Positions 33,861 through 42,035 of a stretch of 64,000 nucleotides of DNA are shown in pieces (positions within the stretch are counted from its first letter, which is position 1; every line of letters starts with the position of its first letter). Below the pieces are notes generated by a model. It saw nothing but the letters and a program-made list of their open reading frames with translations. It searched no databases and was not told the origin of the DNA. The stretch is from Marinicella sp964557625. GTDB taxonomy: Bacteria > Pseudomonadota > Gammaproteobacteria > Xanthomonadales > Marinicellaceae. The position numbers and the translations under genes were made by a program. Location of the stretch: positions 1 through 64,000 of the forward strand of contig CAZLAW010000001.1 of the NCBI GenBank assembly GCA_964557625.1, given 5' to 3'.

Positions 33861-34901
33861 ATGTCTATAAAATCCAACATCATTGAAACCATCGGTCAGA
33901 CTGATTTAGTGAGAATTCCTTCATTGTCTGAATTAACCGGATCAGAGATTTACCTGAAATGTGAATTTCAAAATCCCGGTGGTTCCATTAAGGACCGTGC
34001 CGCGCGTCAGATGATAATTGATGCAGTTGATTCTGGGCAGTTAAAACCCGGTATGACCATTGTTGAAGGCACTGCCGGCAATACCGGTATTGGCTTGGCA
34101 TTAGTTGCCAGAGCCATGGGGTTTAATATGTTGGTTGTTATGCCCAAGGGACAAGCACTTGAAAAACAACGGCTGATTGAATTGTATGGTGCCCAATTAA
34201 AGCTGGTGGATCCCTGTCCTTTTGCCAACGACAATCATTTTTACCACACCGCCAGAAGACTGGCTGAACATAATACAGATTATTGGTGGGCTGATCAATT
34301 TGAAAACACCGCCAACGCCACCGCGCACTACGCCACCACCGGCCCTGAAATATGGCAACAAACCAAAGGTCAAGTAACTACTGTGGTGTCAGTGAGCGGC
34401 ACCGGTGGAACCATCGGTGGTGTCACTCAATTTTTAAAAGAAAAAAATAAAAACATCACAACCTGGTTGGTTGACCCGGATGGTTCGGGGCTCTATCAAT
34501 ATTTAAAAACAGGCCAGTTTGTGTCAGACGGTGATTCATTTACAGAAGGTATTGGCATTATGCGCGCTGTGGCCAACTTCAAACAAGCCCAGGTTGATTA
34601 TGCCATTAACCTTCCGGACAACGATTTAGTCGCCATATCCCGTCATTTACTGCAGCACGATGGTATTTTATTGGGCAGCAGTGCTGCCCTGAATGTGGCC
34701 GGTGCTTTATTTGCAGCCGCAAACGGCGCTCACAATCAACATATTGTTACCTTCGCTTGTGATTTAGGGGAACGTTCTTATTCTAAATTATATAACCCGA
34801 CATTTTTAAAAGAGCGCCAAATCAGCTTACCACCTGAAAATGTATCCTCACTTTACCAGCGCTACAAAACCATGGCTGACCTCATTGTCAGAAATTATTA
34901 A
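33861..34901 (+). CDS. cysteine synthase (CysK/CysM family)
   Basis: A PLP-dependent O-acetylserine sulfhydrylase-like enzyme of 346 residues from ATG 33861 (MSIKSNIIETIGQTDLVRI). An ATG eleven codons earlier gives an unusual extension, and neither start has a clear ribosome-binding site. The PLP lysine is in NPGGSIKDRAA, the substrate loop is EGTAGNTGIGLA, and the phosphate loop is SGTGGTIGG. The conserved block FENTANATAHYATTGPEIW is present. CysK and CysM types are not separable by eye here. The 3' end overlaps the convergent antiporter gene by four bases. Confidence 0.87.
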   Translation: MSIKSNIIETIGQTDLVRIPSLSELTGSEIYLKCEFQNPGGSIKDRAARQMIIDAVDSGQLKPGMTIVEGTAGNTGIGLALVARAMGFNMLVVMPKGQALEKQRLIELYGAQLKLVDPCPFANDNHFYHTARRLAEHNTDYWWADQFENTANATAHYATTGPEIWQQTKGQVTTVVSVSGTGGTIGGVTQFLKEKNKNITTWLVDPDGSGLYQYLKTGQFVSDGDSFTEGIGIMRAVANFKQAQVDYAINLPDNDLVAISRHLLQHDGILLGSSAALNVAGALFAAANGAHNQHIVTFACDLGERSYSKLYNPTFLKERQISLPPENVSSLYQRYKTMADLIVRNY

Positions 34902-36649
34902 TCCGGCTTAACCGGTTTTCGCAATACCCGCTCCATACCTGACTCCATATCGCCTTCGGCTTGTTCTTGTAAACGCTCTAAATCACGGATACGGATATCT
35001 TCGATGTAATCACTGGCCTGCTCTTCACTGACGCCCAATTCAATCAACACTTGCTTACCCAGTATCAAGGCACTTTCAAAGGTTTCTCGCACTGAAAAAG
35101 TGACATCCATATCATGTAAATCAATGGAATGGCGGCGGTTGTAAGAACGGACGAAAATTTTGGCCTGTGGATTAATCGCTTTTAAAGCCCGAATACTGCG
35201 GTTGGTCACTTCCGGGTTGTTGGTGCAAATAATCACCACTTCACAACTTTCAGCACCGGCCGCACGTAAAATATCCCGACGGGTGCCATCACCAAAATTC
35301 ACTTTAAAACCAAAGCCGCGGGCTTCCCGGATACGTCGGGCATCATTGTCCAAAATGGTGACATCATAACCATCGGCAAACAAGGGTTGTGATACCATTT
35401 GCCCAAAACGACCAAAACCAATAATCAGTACATTGCCGCGGGTGTCTTCAAAGGTTTCATCCAGAACATCCTGCAGTTCTTTGTTGATAAAAAAGTTTTG
35501 AAACAATAAAGGCAACGGCGACAACATCATGGTCACCGACACAATCGCAATCAGAATTGATGACACATTATCGGCAAAAATACCGGCAGTGGCCGCCGCT
35601 GAAAACAGCACAAAACCAAACTCACCCAATTGCGGCAAGGCAAAGGCCAGTCGAATCGAGGTGTTGTGGTCATGTTTGAAAAAACGGCTGACCAGGTACA
35701 GTAAAATTGTTTTTAGCAACATAACGCCGGGCGCAATGGCTAAAATCAATAACCAGTTATCCATCACCACGCGCAAATCCAACGCCAAACCCACCGCCAT
35801 AAAAAACAAACCCAGGAACAAACCCCGAAAGGGTTCAATATTGGCTTTGACTTCATGGCGGTAGGAGGACTCCGACAGCATCACCCCGGCCAAAAAAGCC
35901 CCCATGGCATTGGACATGCCCACCAGATCCATCAATAAAGCCGCCGCAATCACCAACCCTAAAGCACTGGCGGTCATAATTTCATGTAAGCCGGTGGATG
36001 CCAATAAGCGAAACACATGATCCAAGGCGTAATAACCGGTCAAAATAAGCGCCACAATGGCCGCCACCGCCAAACCGATATCAATTAAACTTTCTACTAA
36101 AGTGACATCTTCACCGGTGGGCGCGAGTAAAGTCACCAATAATAACAACGGCACAATGGCGATGTCCTGAAACAATAAAATCCCAAAGGTTTTTCGGCCG
36201 TGTAAACTACGCCGTTCACCTTTTTCACTCAATTGACTCATCACAATGGCGGTTGAACTCAAGGCCATGCCGGTACCTATCACCACAGAACCGGACCAAT
36301 GCATCCCGACCAAATATGCCAGGATACCAATCACCAGGGCACTGAACAGCACCTGTGCTGCCCCCAAACCAAAAATATCTTTGCGCATATCCCACAAGGT
36401 GGCGAGATTGAGTTCTAATCCAATCACAAATAAAAACAACACCACACCGAACTCGGAAAAATGCAACAACTCTTCGGGGTGTTCTGAAAAACCTCCTGAA
36501 AACAATAAATTAACCGCAATCCCCGCCACCAAATAGCCGAGCACCGCACCAAATTTAATTTTCACAAACACCGGCACAAACACACTGGCGGCCACAATCA
36601 GTGCCAGGGCATTCCAAAACAGTAAATCAGATGAACCGGTTTCAGGCAT
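34898..36649 (-). CDS. Kef-type K+/H+ antiporter with TrkA-N domain
   Basis: A 583-residue monovalent cation:proton antiporter-2 protein. About twelve transmembrane helices form a Na+/H+ exchanger fold, with GIGLELN-like FVIGLELNLATLWDM, MALSSTAIVMSQL and LLFQDIAIVPLLLL. They are followed by a cytosolic TrkA-N/RCK domain (VLIIGFGRFGQMVSQPL, DNDARRI, GDGTRRDILRAAGAE). Homologues include KefB/KefC, but no ancillary KefF/KefG flavoprotein is adjacent, so glutathione gating cannot be assumed. Confidence 0.88.
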   Translation of the reverse strand: MPETGSSDLLFWNALALIVAASVFVPVFVKIKFGAVLGYLVAGIAVNLLFSGGFSEHPEELLHFSEFGVVLFLFVIGLELNLATLWDMRKDIFGLGAAQVLFSALVIGILAYLVGMHWSGSVVIGTGMALSSTAIVMSQLSEKGERRSLHGRKTFGILLFQDIAIVPLLLLVTLLAPTGEDVTLVESLIDIGLAVAAIVALILTGYYALDHVFRLLASTGLHEIMTASALGLVIAAALLMDLVGMSNAMGAFLAGVMLSESSYRHEVKANIEPFRGLFLGLFFMAVGLALDLRVVMDNWLLILAIAPGVMLLKTILLYLVSRFFKHDHNTSIRLAFALPQLGEFGFVLFSAAATAGIFADNVSSILIAIVSVTMMLSPLPLLFQNFFINKELQDVLDETFEDTRGNVLIIGFGRFGQMVSQPLFADGYDVTILDNDARRIREARGFGFKVNFGDGTRRDILRAAGAESCEVVIICTNNPEVTNRSIRALKAINPQAKIFVRSYNRRHSIDLHDMDVTFSVRETFESALILGKQVLIELGVSEEQASDYIEDIRIRDLERLQEQAEGDMESGMERVLRKPVKPD

Positions 36650-36679
36650 ATTTTGGGTTTGTTACCATTAATAAGGGTC

Positions 36680-36707
36680 GCTCTATTGAATATAATTATC
36701 ATAGAGC
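36680..36707. promoter_or_regulatory. inverted repeat around a TATAAT in the antiporter/TraB divergent region
   Basis: GCTCTAT (36680-36686) and ATAGAGC (36701-36707) flank 14 AT-rich bases that include TATAAT (36691-36696, plus strand). The placement suggests a promoter with an overlapping operator. No strong -35 element was identified. Confidence 0.3.
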
Positions 36708-36837
36708 TTTTAGTTCTTATGTACAAACAAAAATAATCACAGATGTTGTTCACTTGTCTGATGAAAGCCCGATAAAGCAAAGCATACAATTAGCGCACCA
36801 TCAGTGATAAAATAACCGCTTTTTTTGGGTCGTAAAA

Positions 36838-38046
36838 GTGGATATTGCTGCATTGCTGTCGGATCAGCCACACCAAATCGTCGAATTTCAAGGGATAGAA
36901 TACACCTTACTGGGCACCGCCCACATTTCTCAAAAAAGTGCTGATGTGGTCAAAGAACTTATCGAACACGGTGACTATGATGCGGTCGCCATTGAACTGG
37001 ACGATTTACGCTACCAGGCTTTGACCGACACCAACCGCTACCGTAATTTAGACCTGATTAGTATCATTAAACAAAAACAAACCGGTGTCATCGCCACCAA
37101 TCTGGCCATGAGTGCCTACCAGAAAAGACTGGCCAATCAGCTGGGTATTGAACCGGGCGCTGAAATGAAACAAGCCATCGAATCTGCCCGGGCCAATGAC
37201 TTACCGGTGTGGAACATTGACCGCAATGTCGGTATCACCATGAAACGAACCTGGCGCGGCCTGTCTTTTTTAGAAAAGGTCAACCTGATTTTCGGTTTTG
37301 GCGGTTTTTTTGAGCAATCTGAAATCAGTAATGAGGAAATTGAAAAACTTAAAACCGGCGACATGCTGGAAAGTACTTTTAGTGAACTGTCTGAAAATTC
37401 AGCCGGTATTTATCGCTCATTGATTGATGAACGAGACCAATATATGGCAGCCAAACTGCACGTTCATGGCCGACAATTAAAAACCGACAAAGAAAAACCC
37501 CAGGTTCTGGTGGTCATTGGTGCCGGACATTTAAAAGGCTTATCAGGGTACATTTCCGAAGAGAAGAACAATCAGGACACCCTGTCTGAGCTCGAAGCGA
37601 TTCCACCGAAAAAGAAATGGTTTAAGCTCCTGCCCTGGTTAATTACATTGGTGATTGTCAGCGGATTTGTTTGGGGCTTTGCCACCGAAGAAGCCCTCGG
37701 CTGGTCGTTGATCAAAATCTGGTTGCTTTATAATGGTGTTTTGTCCGGTATCGGTGCCGCTCTGGCCGGTGGTCATCCGCTGACCATACTGGCCGCCATG
37801 CTGGCCGCACCATTTACCTCCTTAAACCCCACCATTGCAGCGGGGATGGTGGCGGCTTTGGTGGAAACCATGGTGCGCAAACCCAAGGTGCAGGATTTTG
37901 AATCTTTGCAACACGATGCCATGAAACTCACCGGCTGGTGGAAAAACCCGGTCACACGGGTGCTGTTGGTGTTTATCCTCACTAATGTGGGTTCGGCCAT
38001 TGCCACCTGGGTTTCCGGCTTTAAAATTTTCAGTCAACTGGTGTAA
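36838..38046 (+). CDS. TraB/GumN family membrane protein
   Basis: A 402-residue protein starting at GTG 36838; no upstream or nearby ATG fits. The N-terminal TraB/TIKI-like domain has GTAHISQKSADVV, VAIELDDLRYQAL, ERDQYMAAKL and VIGAGHLKGL, the Gly-His/Glu pattern of this metal-dependent family. The C-terminal third has four or so transmembrane helices. TIKI relatives are proteases and pheromone-shutdown TraB is related, but function in proteobacteria is unknown. Confidence 0.82.
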   Translation: MDIAALLSDQPHQIVEFQGIEYTLLGTAHISQKSADVVKELIEHGDYDAVAIELDDLRYQALTDTNRYRNLDLISIIKQKQTGVIATNLAMSAYQKRLANQLGIEPGAEMKQAIESARANDLPVWNIDRNVGITMKRTWRGLSFLEKVNLIFGFGGFFEQSEISNEEIEKLKTGDMLESTFSELSENSAGIYRSLIDERDQYMAAKLHVHGRQLKTDKEKPQVLVVIGAGHLKGLSGYISEEKNNQDTLSELEAIPPKKKWFKLLPWLITLVIVSGFVWGFATEEALGWSLIKIWLLYNGVLSGIGAALAGGHPLTILAAMLAAPFTSLNPTIAAGMVAALVETMVRKPKVQDFESLQHDAMKLTGWWKNPVTRVLLVFILTNVGSAIATWVSGFKIFSQLV

Positions 38047-38053
38047 TCAACTC

Positions 38054-39025
38054 ATGCCTTTTTACATCGGTCCCTATAAAATTAATCACCCGGTGATGCT
38101 GGCACCGATGGCCGGTGTCACCGATCGCCCTTACCGTCAATTGTGTAAGCAACTGGGCGCCAGCTATGCGGTGGGTGAAATGCTCAGTTGTGATTTATCA
38201 CTGTTAAAAACCGCCAAAACCCGCTTTCGGATGAATCATGACGGTGAACCTGGACCGATTGCGGTACAAATCGCCGGCTCTGATCCCAAAGCCATGGCTG
38301 AAGCGGCCAAATACAATGTCTGTAACGGCGCCCAAATTATTGACATCAATATGGGCTGTCCACAAAAAAAGGTGGCTAAAAAGCGTTGTGGTTCAGCATT
38401 AATGGCCTACCCTGAACAAATCAAAGCCATATGCGAGGCGGTGGTGGATGCGGTGTCTGTACCGGTGACTTTAAAAACCCGGCTCGGTACCGACGCCACC
38501 CACCTGAATATTGAAGACATCGCAGCCGATGCTGAACAAGCCGGAATTGCGGCTTTATTTATACATGGTCGCACCCAGCAGCAAAAATACACCGGCCGGG
38601 CTGATTACACTTTAATCAAAGCGGTTAAACAGCAACGAAGCATCCCAATCATTGCCAATGGTGATATCGACAGCCCTGAAAAAGCTCAACATGTGCTTAA
38701 TATCACGGGCTGTGACGGACTTATGGTGGGACGCGCCGCGCAAGGAAATCCCTGGATTTTCAAACAAATATCCCATTATCTGAAAACCGGTGAATTCCGC
38801 AGTTTGCCAACGATTTCGGAAATTATGACAACCTTATATCAACATGTGTTAAATTTACATCAGTTTTACGGTCAAACACGGGGTTGTCGCATGGCAAAAA
38901 AACACATTAAGTGGTTCTCAGCGCAGTTACCGGCTGAATTTAGGTCGCGTGAACTGTTAACCATTGATGACAGCCGCGTACAATTACAATTTATTGAACA
39001 ACATTTATTATCCAGGGTGGCCTGA
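38054..39025 (+). CDS. dusB: tRNA-dihydrouridine synthase DusB
   Basis: FMN enzyme reducing uridines in tRNA (U17 for E. coli DusB). I started it at ATG 38054 (MPFYIGPYKINHPVMLAPMA), giving 323 residues; an upstream in-frame ATG lies inside the TraB gene. Hallmarks are LAPMAGVTDRPYR, the catalytic cysteine in INMGCPQKKVAKKRCGSALM and LMVGRAAQGNPWIF. Usually dusB precedes fis; here the next gene, overlapping by one base, is a DUF349 protein. Confidence 0.93.
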   Translation: MPFYIGPYKINHPVMLAPMAGVTDRPYRQLCKQLGASYAVGEMLSCDLSLLKTAKTRFRMNHDGEPGPIAVQIAGSDPKAMAEAAKYNVCNGAQIIDINMGCPQKKVAKKRCGSALMAYPEQIKAICEAVVDAVSVPVTLKTRLGTDATHLNIEDIAADAEQAGIAALFIHGRTQQQKYTGRADYTLIKAVKQQRSIPIIANGDIDSPEKAQHVLNITGCDGLMVGRAAQGNPWIFKQISHYLKTGEFRSLPTISEIMTTLYQHVLNLHQFYGQTRGCRMAKKHIKWFSAQLPAEFRSRELLTIDDSRVQLQFIEQHLLSRVA

Positions 39026-41784
39026 TGAGCATACTGAATTGGTTTAACAAACCAAAATGGCAAAGTAACAACGAACAAGTGCGATTAACTGCTATTCAAC
39101 ACAGCAGTGACGGTGAACTCAAAGCCCATTTATCAGACATTGTTTTTCATGACAACAGCGAAAAAGTTCAAAAAGCTGCACTTAACCGTATCAGTGAACT
39201 CAGTGTGCTGCAAGAAATTGCCGCCAAACACCCCAATCAAGACATCCAACAATCCGCGGACAAACGACTGAGCCATTTTTTAGCCGCTGTCTCCAACGCT
39301 GAGCAAACAGACAGCCATTTAAGTCTGGCACAAAAACTGAAAAGCCATGAAGCCAAAGCCTATTTAATTGAACATAGTCAATCATTGGCACTGCGCAAAG
39401 TCGCGGTGGACGGTATCAAGCGCCAGGGTTTGCTGGGAGATTTATTGCTGGCCGTTGAATCACCCGAATTGCAGCACTATATCCTGAAAAACATTGAGCA
39501 AAACTCAACATTACAGCGCATACAACGACAACTCGGCCAAAAAAGCGCCCAACTTAAACAGACCATTGCCGAAAAACTTTATCAGCAAACCCCTCAAGAC
39601 CCTGAAAAAATCGCTGAAGATGTCTGCCGACAGCTGGAAAATGTGGTGTTAAAAAACCACCAACTTGATTTAGAAGACATCGAACTTCAGTGGCAACAAA
39701 TACCACCAGATCAACTACCTGAACAACTTAAAACCCGTTACCAGGGTGCGCTGAATACTGCCAGAATGACCCTCGACAGCGATTACCGTGAGGCCTTTTT
39801 ATCACAACAAAAAAAACAAAAGCAGCAGCATTTATTAACCCAATTAATGGACCATAGTCAACGTGCTGATACCTTGTCACTCAGCCAGTTACAGCAGGCC
39901 ATTGATCAGTATCATAACGCTGAGACTGATGCACTTGATCAGGACCAAAAATCGCAATGGCAACAAGCGTTGACGACCCTCAGCGGCAGATTAAAAGAAG
40001 CTCAACAAGCCGCTCAGGCACCGGCTGAATGCCACACCATTTTGAGCGAATTAAACCGCCAGTTAGAACAATCCACAGCGGCACCCCACGCACTCAAACA
40101 ACTTAAGACAAAATGGCAACAAGCTACCGCAGGGGCCACAGAAACCGCTGATCTGGCAGCTTTACAAAGTCAATTTGATGAAGACATCGCCCGTCTGGCA
40201 GATAAAATCACCGCCAGCGCTGAGCGCCGTAATAAAGCCGCTGAACAAGCGGTCGAACTGATTGCGCCCACCGAAGCCAAAATTAAAGAGGGCCAACTCA
40301 GTGAAGCTAAAAAACTGATCAATCAACTCAACGAATTACAAAAACAAGCCGGACACGGACATCCCACGCTGAAACAACATAAATTTGCCATTGATCAGTT
40401 GTGGCAACAGCTGAAAGAACTACGCCAATGGCAACAATGGAGCCATGACAAAGTGCGTGAGCAACTGATAAAAGACCTCAAACAACTGGTTGGCTCCGGT
40501 ATGCACCCTGATGCGGTTTTGCAAAAATTACAACAAGCCAATCAGCAGTGGGCTGAGTTGGAAGAGATGGAAAAATTGCCCGGTGATCGCTATTCACCCC
40601 GTAATCAAAAACAATGGCAAGCCTTTCGGACCGTTTCTCAGGCACTGTTTGAACCGGCCCAACCTTTCTTTGAAAAGCGCAGCGAACAACAAGACCGGCA
40701 ATTAAACAAAATAAATCAACATATCAAAACCATGCAGGGCGCTGATTTGGAAGAAGGCGCGCCACCTGAGTTAAGCAAACTGGTGAGAACAGCGATAAAT
40801 CACCTGAAAAACCTGGATAAACTACCGCCCAAAGACCGCGGTCAAACCGCCAAAACCCTGCGCCGAGAAATCAATCGCATCAATGACCATCTATCCGTGG
40901 GGTATCAAAAAGCAGAACATAATAAACAGGCATTGATTGAACAAGCCGAAGGTTTAGCCGTTGTGGAAGATTTGGCCGAGGCCATTGAAACGGCCAAAGA
41001 TTTGCAAAAACAATGGCCCCGGGCCGGTTACGTCAGCCCCAAAACCGAACGCAGGTTATGGAAGAAGTTTCGCCGGGCCAATGACAAAGTTTTTAACCGC
41101 CGACAAGCAGAACAACAGGCCCAGCAAGCCGAAATCAACGCCCACAAAAAACAATGTCTTGATTTGATTAAAACCACACGCGCACAATTAAAACAGGCTC
41201 AGGACATCAAAGCGCTGGATCAATTGCGCAGTCAGTTTAACGGTGACTGGCAGCAACTGGCACAACAAGGTCCTGTACTTCACAAAGAACATCAACAACT
41301 GATGCAGGATTTTGATCGGCAACGACAACAACACGCCGCACAACAAGTAACCGCTGATATCCAGCAGTGGCAAACCATTGACGGATTGTATTCTCAGTAT
41401 GAACAAGGCAATCTATCCGCCGAAGAATTGGACAAAAAGTTGTCAGACTGTTCATCGAGCGCCCGGTCTCTGTTTACTGACCGAATACACCAAGAAACCA
41501 ACACGGGTGATTTGTCAGAGCACCTAATTGCCGGCGAATACCTCACCGGCTTAGACACACCTGAGGATTATATGGAACAACGCATGGCTTATCAGGTCAA
41601 GGTGCTGGCCGATCGCATGGCTGGAAAAGAAGGCGATCAAGCGGCCTGTCAACAAGCCCTGAATTGGTTACAGCAATGGTATCAACAACCTAAAGCCGAC
41701 CAGGATTTTGTTAAAAAACAACAAAAACGCATTCAAAAAGTCACCCAGGCGGTCACCAATTTAGCCCTCAGCGGAAAAAACTAA
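39025..41784 (+). CDS. large DUF349 coiled-coil protein
   Basis: A 919-residue cytoplasmic protein, very rich in Gln, Lys, Glu and Leu. The N-terminal quarter looks like HEAT-type helical repeats (RLTAIQHSSDGELKAHLSDI, VQKAALNRISEL). The rest is long helices with DUF349-like segments, for example WPRAGYVSPKTERRLWKKFR and DRYSPRNQKQWQAFR. DUF349 proteins are common in bacteria without a firmly established role. Its start overlaps the dusB stop (TGATG), so the two are translationally coupled. Confidence 0.82.
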   Translation: MSILNWFNKPKWQSNNEQVRLTAIQHSSDGELKAHLSDIVFHDNSEKVQKAALNRISELSVLQEIAAKHPNQDIQQSADKRLSHFLAAVSNAEQTDSHLSLAQKLKSHEAKAYLIEHSQSLALRKVAVDGIKRQGLLGDLLLAVESPELQHYILKNIEQNSTLQRIQRQLGQKSAQLKQTIAEKLYQQTPQDPEKIAEDVCRQLENVVLKNHQLDLEDIELQWQQIPPDQLPEQLKTRYQGALNTARMTLDSDYREAFLSQQKKQKQQHLLTQLMDHSQRADTLSLSQLQQAIDQYHNAETDALDQDQKSQWQQALTTLSGRLKEAQQAAQAPAECHTILSELNRQLEQSTAAPHALKQLKTKWQQATAGATETADLAALQSQFDEDIARLADKITASAERRNKAAEQAVELIAPTEAKIKEGQLSEAKKLINQLNELQKQAGHGHPTLKQHKFAIDQLWQQLKELRQWQQWSHDKVREQLIKDLKQLVGSGMHPDAVLQKLQQANQQWAELEEMEKLPGDRYSPRNQKQWQAFRTVSQALFEPAQPFFEKRSEQQDRQLNKINQHIKTMQGADLEEGAPPELSKLVRTAINHLKNLDKLPPKDRGQTAKTLRREINRINDHLSVGYQKAEHNKQALIEQAEGLAVVEDLAEAIETAKDLQKQWPRAGYVSPKTERRLWKKFRRANDKVFNRRQAEQQAQQAEINAHKKQCLDLIKTTRAQLKQAQDIKALDQLRSQFNGDWQQLAQQGPVLHKEHQQLMQDFDRQRQQHAAQQVTADIQQWQTIDGLYSQYEQGNLSAEELDKKLSDCSSSARSLFTDRIHQETNTGDLSEHLIAGEYLTGLDTPEDYMEQRMAYQVKVLADRMAGKEGDQAACQQALNWLQQWYQQPKADQDFVKKQQKRIQKVTQAVTNLALSGKN

Positions 41785-41818
41785 ATACAGTCAACGAAAT
41801 GACCCATCAATCTATCTC

Positions 41819-41890
41819 AACCCGAACCGGTGAAGACCGGTACCCCGGGTCTTTGAGAATAATCCGGCTAAACAATAAAATTAACCACAG
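41819..41890. repeat. composite REP-like repeat, left of M13 peptidase gene
   Basis: An imperfect palindrome CCGAACCGG...CCGGTACCCCGGGTCTTT (41821-41853) is followed after about 27 bases by an AACAATAAAATTAACCACAG segment (41871-41890). The same two modules in the same order occur at 44135-44210, on the other side of the M13 gene. Confidence 0.6.
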
Positions 41891-41918
41891 CGTGGAATTT
41901 CTTCCATCAACCCTCGGT

Positions 41919-41960
41919 CATCAGTCATCAGTACTCTGTCCTCTGTCCTCTGTCCTCTGA
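41919..41960. repeat. CTCTGTC tandem repeat
   Basis: Three or more tandem copies of the 7-mer CTCTGTC, preceded by two copies of ATCAGT. It matches the looser repeat at 1541-1580. The 251-base gap 41785-42035 otherwise contains only the composite repeat and the palindrome at 42010; no gene was seen. Confidence 0.65.
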
Positions 41961-42009
41961 ACATGACCATAGACACATACACCGGTTATCAAAACAAGTT
42001 AAGATAACA

Positions 42010-42025
42010 CGGTTTTATAAAACCG
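42010..42025. promoter_or_regulatory. 16-bp perfect palindrome upstream of M13 peptidase
   Basis: CGGTTTTATAAAACCG is a perfect 16-base palindrome ending ten bases before the ATG of the M13 peptidase. It could be an operator, or an RNA hairpin over the initiation region, where no ordinary ribosome-binding site is seen. Confidence 0.4.
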
Positions 42026-42035
42026 ATTAAAATCC

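Noticed and set aside
36598..36807. Small frames on both strands between the antiporter and TraB genes
   Set aside because: They lack ribosome-binding sites and overlap likely promoter DNA; the composition is typical of AT-rich intergenic sequence.
41188..41455. Antisense frames in the DUF349 gene
   Set aside because: They mirror the repetitive Gln/Lys coding sequence and carry no recognisable domain.
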